Part shown: piece by piece, positions 35,013 through 43,833 of the stretch
Numbering within the stretch: the first letter of the stretch is position 1
How the letters are laid out: the number at the start of each line of letters is the position of its first letter
Assembly: GCA_026225275.1 (NCBI GenBank)
Contig: JAMFSL010000294.1
Location: forward strand, 1-44,957
Origin: Puia dinghuensis
GTDB lineage: Bacteria > Bacteroidota > Bacteroidia > Chitinophagales > Chitinophagaceae
Length of the DNA: 44,957 bases
Reading direction: 5' to 3'
Translations under genes and position numbers: made by a program
The notes under the pieces: model-generated
The model's input: the letters and a program-made list of their open reading frames with translations, nothing else
Told to the model about the DNA's origin: nothing
Databases searched by the model: none

Positions 35013-35083
35013 CATGTAACCGAGCGAAGCGAAGGTTACGAACGAGGAGGGCCGTGTCGAAGCAGGCCTGACGAAGTTCTGAG
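35013..35083 (+). repeat. GC-rich intergenic hairpin element E
   Basis: Hairpin GTAACC (35016-35021), loop GAGCGAAGCGAA, GGTTAC (35034-35039), followed by GAACGAGGAGG, CGAAGCAGGCC and ACGAAGTTC (35071-35079), the last two shared with element A. Placed between dprA and the guaB promoter. Compared with A and D the loop is conserved and the stem bases change in compensating pairs. Confidence 0.75.
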
Positions 35084-35160
35084 TGGCGAAGATGGCGACT
35101 GGTGAGGGAATGGGACGCGGGTGAATTGGTTGGAGGCGAGTGCGGTGGAACGAGTGAGGA

Positions 35161-36321
35161 TCAATGGATAAGACGATAACGTTTGCCCGGGAGCGGCTTG
35201 ACCTTTCCTGCCAGCTCGAGGTGTAGCAAAGTGACGGCCAGCGATGGGGCGTCGAGGTGGCTGATCGTGGCGAGTTCATCGATAGAGAGGCTGTCTTTTT
35301 GGCGAAAGAGTTGGAGCAAATCATTTTCGGATTTGGGGGAGGGTTGTCTGGCGGAAGACGCCGGGCGATCGGGGGTGGTTTGGTGACTGGTAGAGGAGGC
35401 GGTTGTGGGGAAAGGTAATAGGGATTGAGTGCCGGGATATTCGGCAGGCCGATGCCATCCCAGGTCGGCCTGCAATTGTTTGGCGGAAATCAGCAGGTTG
35501 GCTTTGCCTTCCCGAATGAGCCGGAGACAACCTTCACTCATTTCATCGGTGATGCGGCCGGGAACGGCGAAGATCTTCTTGTCAAGTGCGATGGCGGTTT
35601 TGACAGTGAGATGGCTGCCACCTATGATGCCGGTTTGTACGACGATGAGGGCATCGCACAATGCGGCGACAAGATCGTTGCGCTGAGCGAAAGTATACTT
35701 GTCGGGTTTGACATCGTTGTGGAAGGAAGTGAGCAGTCCTCCCTGGTGGCGCATTGACCGGGACAGTCCCCAGTTTTCTGCGGGATAGATCTTATCGAGG
35801 CCGTGTCCGAGTATGCCGACGGTAGGAACATGATAATGAAGTGCGGCCTGGTGTGCCGCCGCGTCGATGCCTGCCGCAAGTCCGCTGATGATGAGCAGGC
35901 CGGGTTCTGCCAGATCGCGGACGAGTTGTTGCGTAATCGCTCTGCCATATTCGGTTGCTTTTCGGGTGCCGATGATGGCGAGGATCTTTTCTGAGTTGAG
36001 GTTGGCCGTACCCTGGTAGAAGAGTAGGGCCGGAGCATCCGGGAACTGGTGGAAGCGGCGGGGATAATCCGGATCGTTAGAGGCCAATAGCCGGATGCCT
36101 TTTTGCGTCATTCGGCGGCATTCGATGCTGAGCGATTGAAGATCGGGACGGAGGAGGGCGGCGGCAGCCGCCGGCGGGATGCCGGTCGCGGCCAGGGTCT
36201 TCTTGTCCGACCGGAAGATAGATTCGGCGTCGCCAAAACGAAGGAGTAGTTTTTTCGCATAGGCGAGACCGATACCAGGGGTGTTGGTGAGGGCGAGGCG
36301 GTATAAGGTTTGATTGTCCAA
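35161..36321 (-). CDS. dprA: DNA-processing protein DprA
   Basis: A 386-residue DprA/Smf protein, which loads RecA on incoming single-stranded DNA in natural transformation. N-terminal helical region with NTPGIGLAYAKKLL; Rossmann-like core from about 115 (IGTRKATEYGR, IISGLAAGIDAAAHQAAL, TFAQRNDLVAALCDALIVVQT); C-terminal winged helix (about 325-386) after a Ser/Thr/Pro-rich linker. The usual GGSLITA segment reads GGSHLTV here. The start appears to be TTG at 36321; a -7-like TAATTTTG lies about 20 bp upstream. Confidence 0.93.
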   Translation of the reverse strand: MDNQTLYRLALTNTPGIGLAYAKKLLLRFGDAESIFRSDKKTLAATGIPPAAAAALLRPDLQSLSIECRRMTQKGIRLLASNDPDYPRRFHQFPDAPALLFYQGTANLNSEKILAIIGTRKATEYGRAITQQLVRDLAEPGLLIISGLAAGIDAAAHQAALHYHVPTVGILGHGLDKIYPAENWGLSRSMRHQGGLLTSFHNDVKPDKYTFAQRNDLVAALCDALIVVQTGIIGGSHLTVKTAIALDKKIFAVPGRITDEMSEGCLRLIREGKANLLISAKQLQADLGWHRPAEYPGTQSLLPFPTTASSTSHQTTPDRPASSARQPSPKSENDLLQLFRQKDSLSIDELATISHLDAPSLAVTLLHLELAGKVKPLPGKRYRLIH

Positions 36322-36414
36322 GCGTGCCGTTTGAGGGGCAAAATTACGGCAATGCGGAAAAAATCCGGCGGCAAATTTGTGGGTGGTCGGCGTGGCAAAA
36401 ATACGCTTGTGGGC

Positions 36415-38343
36415 TTACTTGCTGATGACCGTCAATTCGGTGCGTCTGTTCCTGGCGCGGCCTTCCGTCGTGCCGTTATCGGCGACGGGTTTGGTGTCAC
36501 CCCAGCCTTTGGAGGACAGGCGGAGAGCGGCGATCCCCCGGCTGACCAGATAGGTGGTGACGGCCCTGGCCCTGTTCTCCGACAGGGTGATATTGTCGGC
36601 AGGTTTGCCGGAGTTATCGGTATGGCCGTTGATCTGGATTTTCAGCGTGGGGTTGTCTTTCATCAGCTGCACGACCTGGTCGAGTTCTGCGTCGGACTCT
36701 GGCATCAGGTTATATTTATTGGGGTCGAAGAAGATATTTTTCAGCACGATGGTGGCGTTGGCTTCAAGGGGCTGGAGGGGGATGTCGATGGTATAAGCAG
36801 TGTCGCCATGATCGTGAGAGAGGGAGAAATTTTCTGAAAAGAAGAGGTAACCCCGTCTTTTGACGGTAAAGGCATAGTCTTTTCCTTCGGGGAGGGTGAT
36901 CAGGTAATTGCCGGTCTCGTCGGTTTGCAGGTTGCTGATGATGGCGCGGGTGGCGAGATCGGTGAGGATGACGCTGGAGGGCAGTCCTTTGTTTGTCGAG
37001 CGGTCGAATACTTTTCCTTTGACCCAGAGGGTTTTTGCCGGGCGGATATTCTCGCGCAAGGGGAAGGTGTAGAGGTCGAGCCCGCCTTTGGTGTCGGCTT
37101 TATCGCTGGCGTAATAGGCTGTTTTCCCATCGGCTGCGACCACGAGACTGCTCTGATCGTCAATGGTATTGATAGGGTAGCCGAGATTCTCGGGTTTGCC
37201 CCAGGTACCATCGGGTTGTTTGCGGGAAACGAACAGATCGTTGTCGCCGTATCCGGGCTGGCCGGTGGAATTAAAATAAAGAGTTTGATTATCGGCGTGA
37301 ATGAAGGGGGTGCCTTCGTCGCCGATGGTATTGATGGTGGGCCCCAGGTTTTCTGCTGCGCTCCACTGACCGTTCAGCAGCCGGTGACTGACATAGATAT
37401 CGCTGCCACCGTAGCCGCCGGGCCGGTTCGAGGTAAAGTAAAGATCTCTTTTATCGGGAGAAAGAGACGGGGCGGTCTCCCAGAACTCGGTATTGATGCT
37501 GTCGCCCATGTTTTCGGGGGTGCTCCAGCCATCGGTGGTGAGGTAGGAAATATAGATGTCGCAGCTGCCCATGCCGTCGGGATAATTGCATCCGTTGAAG
37601 ATCAGCCATTGTCCGTCCTGGGATACGCATTCTGCCCCTTCGTTTTCGTTGGTATTGATATTGCCTGGCAGGCTGTGTGCCATTCCCCATACTCCGCCGG
37701 TGCGGGTCGATTCATAGAAGTCTTCATTCATACCGTTGACGCGGCGGGTGAAGACCAGTTTATTTCCATCGAGGCTGATAGCGGGAAAATATTCTGAAAC
37801 GTCCGAGTTGATGCTGTCGCCGAGGTTGACGGGGGAAAACTGGTAGTTGTTATTGGCCGGGTGGCTGGCTGCGTAATCGAGAGCGAACTGGTAGCAGCTT
37901 TGCCGGTAGGTGCCGGCTTTACGGCTGGTTTCATTAAGGGTGGGGATGGTAAGGAAGGAATCGACGGCCTGCAGAGCGGCAGCGAAATGGCCAATGCCGG
38001 CGAGGTAAATGGAATAGGGAAGGCTGAAATCCAGAAAATAGATGCTATCGATGGCTTTGGCTTTTTCATAATATTCGACGGCCTTCGGGTAGTTTTTCAT
38101 TTCTCCGTAGATGCCGGCAATGGACAGGTAAGCGTCTTCGAATCTGTTGTCGATGCGGATAGCCTCTAGCAGGGATTGGATGCTGCCGTTGAAGTCATCG
38201 CTTTCAGCTTGTTCACGGCCTTTGGAGTTCAGCTGAGCGGCTTTTTTGTTGACTTTGTCTGGGTTGTACTGCTGACCCCGGGTGAGGTAGGCGGACAGGC
38301 AGAATAGTATAATGAAGAGGGAGATGCGATGGTTTTTACTCAC
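36415..38343 (-). CDS. PorE-like OmpA-family protein (TPR, beta-propeller, CRD, OmpA)
   Basis: A 642-residue exported protein starting at GTG, with signal peptide to about LTRGQ. Domain order: TPR repeats (about 30-150), PD40/WD40-like beta-propeller with repeated blades such as SPDKRDLYFTSNRPGGYGGSDIY and TLYFNSTGQPGYGDNDLF (about 175-430), a carboxypeptidase-regulatory-like domain (about 440-520), and a C-terminal OmpA domain (about 535-642) with an intact INGHTDNSG motif for peptidoglycan binding. This architecture is that of PorE, which anchors the type IX secretion machinery to peptidoglycan; other Bacteroidota OmpA proteins share it, so orthology is probable rather than proven. Confidence 0.85.
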   Translation of the reverse strand: MSKNHRISLFIILFCLSAYLTRGQQYNPDKVNKKAAQLNSKGREQAESDDFNGSIQSLLEAIRIDNRFEDAYLSIAGIYGEMKNYPKAVEYYEKAKAIDSIYFLDFSLPYSIYLAGIGHFAAALQAVDSFLTIPTLNETSRKAGTYRQSCYQFALDYAASHPANNNYQFSPVNLGDSINSDVSEYFPAISLDGNKLVFTRRVNGMNEDFYESTRTGGVWGMAHSLPGNINTNENEGAECVSQDGQWLIFNGCNYPDGMGSCDIYISYLTTDGWSTPENMGDSINTEFWETAPSLSPDKRDLYFTSNRPGGYGGSDIYVSHRLLNGQWSAAENLGPTINTIGDEGTPFIHADNQTLYFNSTGQPGYGDNDLFVSRKQPDGTWGKPENLGYPINTIDDQSSLVVAADGKTAYYASDKADTKGGLDLYTFPLRENIRPAKTLWVKGKVFDRSTNKGLPSSVILTDLATRAIISNLQTDETGNYLITLPEGKDYAFTVKRRGYLFFSENFSLSHDHGDTAYTIDIPLQPLEANATIVLKNIFFDPNKYNLMPESDAELDQVVQLMKDNPTLKIQINGHTDNSGKPADNITLSENRARAVTTYLVSRGIAALRLSSKGWGDTKPVADNGTTEGRARNRRTELTVISK

Positions 38344-38485
38344 GGGAATATTTGATTTTCAATGGAGTTTGTGGATGCTATGGCATTTTATAGGGCCAAG
38401 GTACAAATTTTAGTGCAACGGATACAGTGGATCCGTGGTGAAGACGAGGCAGCGAATGCCTGGGAGAGAAGGTGAAAATGGGGGG

Positions 38486-39124
38486 TCAGGGCACGTGGAT
38501 GTACTTGTGCAGTTGGAGGGAGAACCGCCATTGGGGGTGATCCTTGATGTAGTCGATGATGAGGGGAGTAATGGTTTGGGATCTGCCAAATTCAGGCTGC
38601 AGGAATAGCTGGCAGTGGGGATTTACTTTGGCGGCCCATTGTTCGGCCCAGTCGAAATCGCTCTTATTATAAATGACCACCTTCAGTTCGTTCGCCAGGG
38701 GCAGTATTTCGGGTAGTGGGGCTTTGAATTTTTTTGGCGACAGGCAGATCCAGTCCCATTCGCCGCTGAGGGGCCAGGCGCCGGAGGTTTCGATATGGGT
38801 GGCGAATCCGGCCTGGTGCAGGTGGCGGGTGAGAGCGGTGCAGTCATGCATGAGGGGTTCGCCGCCGGTGATCACGGTCAGCCGGCCGGGGCAGGCAGTG
38901 GCCGCTGCTACCAATTCGGGTATTGATAGTCTGGGGTGTTTGCCTGCATCCCAGCTGTCTTTTACGTCGCACCATACGCAACCGACGTCACAGCCACCGA
39001 GGCGGATGAAATAGGCCGCGCGTCCCTGGTGGGCGCCTTCGCCCTGGAGGGTATAGAACTGCTCCATGACGGGCAGGCCGTCGCCTGCGGCGGAGGGGTC
39101 GGTTATGTGGGGATCAGTTGTCAT
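38486..39124 (-). CDS. queE: 7-carboxy-7-deazaguanine synthase (radical SAM)
   Basis: A 212-residue radical SAM enzyme converting 6-carboxytetrahydropterin to 7-carboxy-7-deazaguanine on the queuosine path. Iron-sulfur ligands are Cys45, Cys49 and Cys52 in [14 protein letters not shown] (C-x3-C-x2-C). [23 protein letters not shown] and the C-terminal [10 protein letters not shown] are family signatures. It overlaps the folD stop by 11 bp and follows it in one unit. Its substrate would come from a QueD activity, possibly one of the PTPS-type genes at 17.7-18.6 kb. Confidence 0.95.
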   Translation of the reverse strand: MTTDPHITDPSAAGDGLPVMEQFYTLQGEGAHQGRAAYFIRLGGCDVGCVWCDVKDSWDAGKHPRLSIPELVAAATACPGRLTVITGGEPLMHDCTALTRHLHQAGFATHIETSGAWPLSGEWDWICLSPKKFKAPLPEILPLANELKVVIYNKSDFDWAEQWAAKVNPHCQLFLQPEFGRSQTITPLIIDYIKDHPQWRFSLQLHKYIHVP

Positions 39125-39995
39125 TTCGTTCCTGGCAGGCGGTGAAGGTATTTTTCATCAGTGCCGCGATGGTCATAGGTCCTACGCCGCCGGGCACGGG
39201 GGTGATAAAGCTGGAGTGGGGAGCCACTTCATTGAATTTGACGTCTCCTTTAAGGGAAAAGCCGGATTTTTTGGTGGTGTCGGGCACTCTGGTGATGCCG
39301 ACGTCGATAATGATGGCGCCGGGCTTGACCATGGAGGCATCGACAAATTCGGGGCGACCGAGTGCTGCGACGATGATATCGCCCTGCAGACAGAGTTCGC
39401 GCAGGTTATGGGTATGAGAGTGGCAGATGGTGACCGTGCAATTGCCGGGTTGAGTATTGGCACTCAGCAGAATGCTCATGGGTCTGCCGACGATATTGCT
39501 GCGACCGATGACGATGGCATGTTTACCGCGGGTATCGATCTTATAGTGTTCAAGAAGCAGCATGATGCCGTGTGGAGTGGCGGAGACGAAGGCGGGCAAT
39601 CCCTGAACCATTTTCCCGACGTTGACGGGGTGAAAGCCGTCGACGTCTTTAGAGGGGTGGATGGCATTGATGACGTTATTGTCTGAAATGTGTTTGGGCA
39701 GGGGCAACTGCACCAGGATGCCGTCTACGTCCGGATCGTTGTTGAGGTCTGTGATGACGGACAGGAGACGATTTTCCGTCACGTCATCTTCCAGCCGGAT
39801 GAGGGTGGATTTAAAGCCTATTTCTGCGCAGGTTTTCACCTTTGCTCCGACATACGTTTCGCTAGCGCCATTGTTGCCTACCAGTACTGCCGCGAGGTGG
39901 GGAATTTTCTTTCCTTCGGTCTTTGATTGGGCTACTTTGAGGGTCAGTGAGTCGATGATCGCTTTTGAAGCGAGCTTGCCATCTAATAATTCCAT
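39114..39995 (-). CDS. folD: Methylenetetrahydrofolate dehydrogenase / methenyltetrahydrofolate cyclohydrolase
   Basis: A 293-residue bifunctional one-carbon enzyme. Active-site segment [17 protein letters not shown] with catalytic Lys52; [24 protein letters not shown]; Rossmann motif [11 protein letters not shown]; and the C-terminal [14 protein letters not shown]. An open extension upstream of the ATG (39995) is not typical of the family. A -7 box TACCTTTG ends 4 bp before the ATG. queE overlaps its 3' end by 11 bp. Divergent from the DUF3467 gene. Confidence 0.96.
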   Translation of the reverse strand: MELLDGKLASKAIIDSLTLKVAQSKTEGKKIPHLAAVLVGNNGASETYVGAKVKTCAEIGFKSTLIRLEDDVTENRLLSVITDLNNDPDVDGILVQLPLPKHISDNNVINAIHPSKDVDGFHPVNVGKMVQGLPAFVSATPHGIMLLLEHYKIDTRGKHAIVIGRSNIVGRPMSILLSANTQPGNCTVTICHSHTHNLRELCLQGDIIVAALGRPEFVDASMVKPGAIIIDVGITRVPDTTKKSGFSLKGDVKFNEVAPHSSFITPVPGGVGPMTIAALMKNTFTACQERNDN

Positions 39996-39999
39996 GGCG

Positions 40000-40007
40000 C
40001 AAAGGTA
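40000..40007 (-). promoter_or_regulatory. -7 box just upstream of folD
   Basis: The minus strand reads TACCTTTG then CGCC and the folD ATG. The -7 box is exact; no clear -33 TTTG is present at the right distance, so confidence is limited. Confidence 0.4.
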
Positions 40008-40048
40008 GGATTTCACTGCGCTCTTTGTATATTGCCCCAAATCTTTAT

Positions 40049-40363
40049 ATGGCGGATACTAATCAACCCGGCAACCAGCTGAATATCGAGATCAGCGAAG
40101 AAGTGGCAGAAGGAGAATATGCTAACCTGGCCATTATTACTCATTCTCATGCGGAGTTCGTGATCGATTTTGTGAATGTGATGCCCGGTACACCGAAGAG
40201 CAAGGTAAAATCCCGGATCATTTTGACCCCTCAGCATGCCAAGCGATTTATGAAAGCCCTGACAGAAAATGTCATCCGTTTTGAGACGGCCAATGGGAAG
40301 ATCCAGGACCTGGAGGATGTGCAGTTGCCGATGAATTTCGGGGGTCCGACGGCCCAGGCGTGA
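40049..40363 (+). CDS. DUF3467-family protein
   Basis: A 104-residue soluble protein. The conserved core runs from [25 protein letters not shown] through [26 protein letters not shown], the DUF3467 signature; the function of the family is unknown. The ATG at 40049 gives the usual length; a longer frame upstream runs into the folD promoter. Only 53 bp separate it from the divergent folD start, so the two probably share a regulatory region. Confidence 0.88.
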   Translation: MADTNQPGNQLNIEISEEVAEGEYANLAIITHSHAEFVIDFVNVMPGTPKSKVKSRIILTPQHAKRFMKALTENVIRFETANGKIQDLEDVQLPMNFGGPTAQA

Positions 40364-40373
40364 GCGGGTAGGG

Positions 40374-40430
40374 CCAACTTGAATGGTTCGTGCTTCAGAG
40401 GAGTGGAAAGAGTCCCAACTTGAATGGTTC
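40374..40430 (+). repeat. Direct repeat of 16 bp after the DUF3467 gene
   Basis: CCAACTTGAATGGTTC occurs at 40374-40389 and 40415-40430, 41 bp apart. No hairpin or terminator was found between them. Confidence 0.6.
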
Positions 40431-40758
40431 TGGCTCAGGTATGCGGGTATTTTTTTATTTTGCAGCTTTTTAGCCACCCTCGGTGTCTTATTTTTTAGTA
40501 TTTTTAATCTTTAATTAACATTGCCCGCACATAGAATGAAATAATATAATATAGTGGCCAGCCATTTTTCGGCTAACGTTTTGTGAGGAGCTGGTCGCTA
40601 AAATTTGACTGTCAACATTTTATAAACGCCAAAACTACGTCACATGAACCAACTAAACAACTTTTGAGGCATGCCCATTTTCGGGCCACACATTCCACTT
40701 TTTTTATTTAATGTATTATGCTGGCGGCCTTCCCCAGCTAAACCACCAAAACAGACAC
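40431..40758. other. Leader region of susC with two related stem-loops
   Basis: About 330 bp without a gene. AGCC-ATTTTTC-GGCT lies at 40560-40574 and GCCC-ATTTTC-GGGC at 40673-40686; the loops are nearly identical. GGCCAGC (40557-40563) can instead pair with GCTGGTC (40590-40596), which would exclude the first stem-loop. TAAAATTTG (40599-40607) resembles a -7 box with one extra base. No sigma/anti-sigma gene pair is present. Confidence 0.45.
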
Positions 40759-43700
40759 ATGCGTAAAATTCTTATGCTGATTACAATGCTAGTATGTTGT
40801 TCCGTACTGGTATTTGCCCAGACCAGAGAGGTAACAGGAACGGTCACAGATGCTAACGGCTTGCCGGTCCCCGGTGCAACCATAGCGGTTAGAGGGGTCA
40901 GAGGCGGAACGAGTACGGACGCCAACGGAAAGTTCACCATTCATATATCGGGCAATGGGCAGCTGATCATCAGCGGCGTTGGCTTCGAGACCCAGGAGTT
41001 GAAGGTTGGCGCTTCTTCCAATGTAACCATTTCTTTAAAACAGGGCGGCTCCAATTTGTCTGAAGTGGTCGTGACTGCTCTGGGTATCAGGCGGGACAAA
41101 CGTTTGCTGACCTACTCTACTCAGGAAGTGGGCGGGCAAGCTCTCGTGGACGCCAAACAGGATAACATCGTCAATGCCCTGGACGGTAAGATTGCCGGGG
41201 TACAGATCAACAATTCCAGCGGGATGCCCGGCAGCTCCACCCGTATCGTCATCCGGGGTGTTGCCTCTTTGGAAGGGGACAATACGGCATTATTCGTCAT
41301 AGACGGCGTTCCTATGGATAACACGGAAGTGGGCAACCCTGACGGCTCTCTGGGCGCCGGGGGTACGGCCAACCGGGCCATTGATATCGACCCGAACATC
41401 GTCGAGAGCATTACGGTACTGAAAGGAGCGGCTGCCACGGCCCTTTACGGGTCAAGCGCCTCCCGCGGCGCCGTCCTCATCACTACCAAGAACGGCCAGG
41501 GCAAGAACGGAAAACCGACTGTTTCCGTTAGCAGCAGCTATTCCAATATCAACGCCCTTCTCCCCGAGCGCCAGTATGCGTGGGGACAAGGGTCTGACGG
41601 CCAGTACGTAAATGGCAATATCGAAGGGAACCTCAGCTCCACCTCCTGGGGACCTAAAGTGGACACCCTTACGGTGAACGGCAAAAAAGCCCCACTCTAC
41701 AACCCGCTGAAGATGTTCTTCCAGACGGGACATACCACCGACAATAACGTCAGTGTTTCGGGCGCGAGTGACAAGTCCAGTTATGTTGTCTCTTATTCTT
41801 TCCTGAAAACGGACGGGACGGAGCCTACGACCAATTATATCCGCAACGCATTTTTTGCGAAATATACCACTGCTATTTCCAAACAAATCAGTCTGACCAC
41901 GCAGTTCAACTATATCCATACGGATAACAACCGTAATTTGGAAGGGAACTCGTTGGCCTCTCCTCTGTGGACCGTGCTTTCCGCACCGGTAACCTGGAAC
42001 CCCTTACCCATTACGAACGCGGACGGGACCCAGCAGATCTACCGGGCGGCCCGCAATAACCCCTACTGGCTGCTGGCCAATACCCACCTGCTGGACCAGA
42101 CGGACCGCATACTCCCCGTGTTCAACTTAACATACACGCCACTGAGCTGGCTGTCGGTCACGGAAAGACTCGGCGGAGATATCTACAACGACATACTCTC
42201 ATACCATGAGAATACGGGAATACAGGACGGCAATAATTACGCCGGTCGTGTTTATACCCAGACGGTCCCTAACCTGAATTTCAACAATGACCTCATTGTT
42301 CACGCAAAGAAGGATTTCAGCAACAACTTCTTTGGAGACCTCATTTTGGGGAATAACATCCTGACCAGGTACAACAGCAATACCCTGACAACAGGGTTAG
42401 GACTGTCCATTCCCGGATTCTATAATATCAGCAACGCTTCCACCGTCACATCCAAATACAATTATTATGAAACCCGCAAGGTGGGCTTCTATGGTCAGGC
42501 TACGGGAGAATATAAAAAAATGCTGACCCTCTCCCTGACAGCCCGTTATGACGGGAGCTCTCTCCTCACTCAATCCAATCAGTTCTATACCTATGGTTCT
42601 GCCAGTGCCGGCTTCATCTTTACCGAGCCTTTGGGAATGGCCAACAATCCCATCCTGAATTTCGGTAAGTTGAGAGTGGGTTATTCGATCGTTGGGAACG
42701 ACGACGAAGTTTCACCTTATTCCCTGAGTAATCCCTACTACCAGGCATATCCGGGGAACATCTCCTTCCCCTACAACGGGCAGAACGGTTTTCAGCTGAC
42801 TACGACCTATGCCTACCCGCTCAAGGATGAAACCATCAAGGAATTTGAAACGGGTATCGAAACGCACTGGTTCAACAACCGGATCTCGCTGGATGTTACC
42901 TATTATGACAAGAAAAGTACCAACTTGCTGACTGACGGTGTTCCGATATCCCCGGCCACGGGTTTCAGCTCAGCTACTCTCAATGCGGGCAGCATTGACA
43001 ATAAGGGTGTCGAGGTGGAATTTGGCGCTACCATTGTCAAGACCAAGGACTGGAACTGGCATGTGGATGTCAACTGGACGAAAAATAAAAATGAGGTGCT
43101 TGCTCTTGCTCCGGGCGTCAACGATCTGCAATTTGCCGGCTTTACCGCCCCGGGCATCTTCGCCTTTGCCCATACCCCCTATGGGACCATCTATGGGACC
43201 CACTTCCTGAGGAACGCCCAGAATCAGCTGTTGCTGGACGACAATGGATATCAGCAGGAAGCTCCCGATCCGGGGCCCATCGGGAACGTTACTCCCGACT
43301 GGATAGGCGGCCTGACCAATACCCTCAGCTACAAGGGTATCCTCTTCTCGTTCGTGCTGGATGAAAAGAAGGGTGGCAAAGTCCTGAACTTTGACGATTA
43401 CTACCTGGGTTATTACGGCACCTCCAAAGTAACGGAGAACAGAGACGGAACGCAAGTCATCCCGGGTATCATTCAGAGCACAGGTAAGGCCAATACCCTC
43501 GCCATTCCGACCAACCAGAGCTATTATCAGGATGTATACACTACCGTGAATGAGACATCGGTGGAAGATGGTTCTTTCCTCAAGCTGCGTTCGGTATCCC
43601 TGGGGTATAATTTTGCAGGCGGCCTGCTGAAGAATTCCGTGTTTAAATCCCTGACCCTGAACGCCACAGGGACCAATTTCATCCTGCACAAGAACTATAC

Positions 43701-43812
43701 GGGTTCCGATCCTGAAGTCAGTCTCAGCGGCAGCGGCAATGGACAGGGATTTGCAAACTTCAATGCCCCTTCCAACCGGAGCGTTGTCATCGGATTGAAG
43801 GCCACCTTTTAA
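40759..43812 (+). CDS. SusC/RagA-type TonB-linked outer membrane transporter
   Basis: A 1017-residue TonB-dependent transporter. Signal peptide to about residue 21 (VLVFAQ); carboxypeptidase-regulatory-like domain (about 24-105, GTVTDANGLPVPGATIAVRG); TonB-box/plug start SEVVVTALGIRRDKR; plug domain with FVIDGVPMDN and SITVLKGAAATALYGSSASRGAVLITTKNG; then a 22-strand barrel ending in NRSVVIGLKATF. It forms the channel below the SusD-like lipoprotein encoded 21 bp downstream. The nutrient (glycan, peptide or other) cannot be told from sequence and no degradative enzyme is in the window. MRKILML at 40759 is preferred over the upstream Met at 40711. Confidence 0.95.
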   Translation: MRKILMLITMLVCCSVLVFAQTREVTGTVTDANGLPVPGATIAVRGVRGGTSTDANGKFTIHISGNGQLIISGVGFETQELKVGASSNVTISLKQGGSNLSEVVVTALGIRRDKRLLTYSTQEVGGQALVDAKQDNIVNALDGKIAGVQINNSSGMPGSSTRIVIRGVASLEGDNTALFVIDGVPMDNTEVGNPDGSLGAGGTANRAIDIDPNIVESITVLKGAAATALYGSSASRGAVLITTKNGQGKNGKPTVSVSSSYSNINALLPERQYAWGQGSDGQYVNGNIEGNLSSTSWGPKVDTLTVNGKKAPLYNPLKMFFQTGHTTDNNVSVSGASDKSSYVVSYSFLKTDGTEPTTNYIRNAFFAKYTTAISKQISLTTQFNYIHTDNNRNLEGNSLASPLWTVLSAPVTWNPLPITNADGTQQIYRAARNNPYWLLANTHLLDQTDRILPVFNLTYTPLSWLSVTERLGGDIYNDILSYHENTGIQDGNNYAGRVYTQTVPNLNFNNDLIVHAKKDFSNNFFGDLILGNNILTRYNSNTLTTGLGLSIPGFYNISNASTVTSKYNYYETRKVGFYGQATGEYKKMLTLSLTARYDGSSLLTQSNQFYTYGSASAGFIFTEPLGMANNPILNFGKLRVGYSIVGNDDEVSPYSLSNPYYQAYPGNISFPYNGQNGFQLTTTYAYPLKDETIKEFETGIETHWFNNRISLDVTYYDKKSTNLLTDGVPISPATGFSSATLNAGSIDNKGVEVEFGATIVKTKDWNWHVDVNWTKNKNEVLALAPGVNDLQFAGFTAPGIFAFAHTPYGTIYGTHFLRNAQNQLLLDDNGYQQEAPDPGPIGNVTPDWIGGLTNTLSYKGILFSFVLDEKKGGKVLNFDDYYLGYYGTSKVTENRDGTQVIPGIIQSTGKANTLAIPTNQSYYQDVYTTVNETSVEDGSFLKLRSVSLGYNFAGGLLKNSVFKSLTLNATGTNFILHKNYTGSDPEVSLSGSGNGQGFANFNAPSNRSVVIGLKATF

Positions 43813-43833
43813 TTGAGAACAAAAAAAATTAAA

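Noticed and set aside
36925-37797. Plus-strand open frame opposite the PorE-like gene
   Set aside because: Gly/Val/Ile-rich shadow of the beta-propeller repeats on the other strand.
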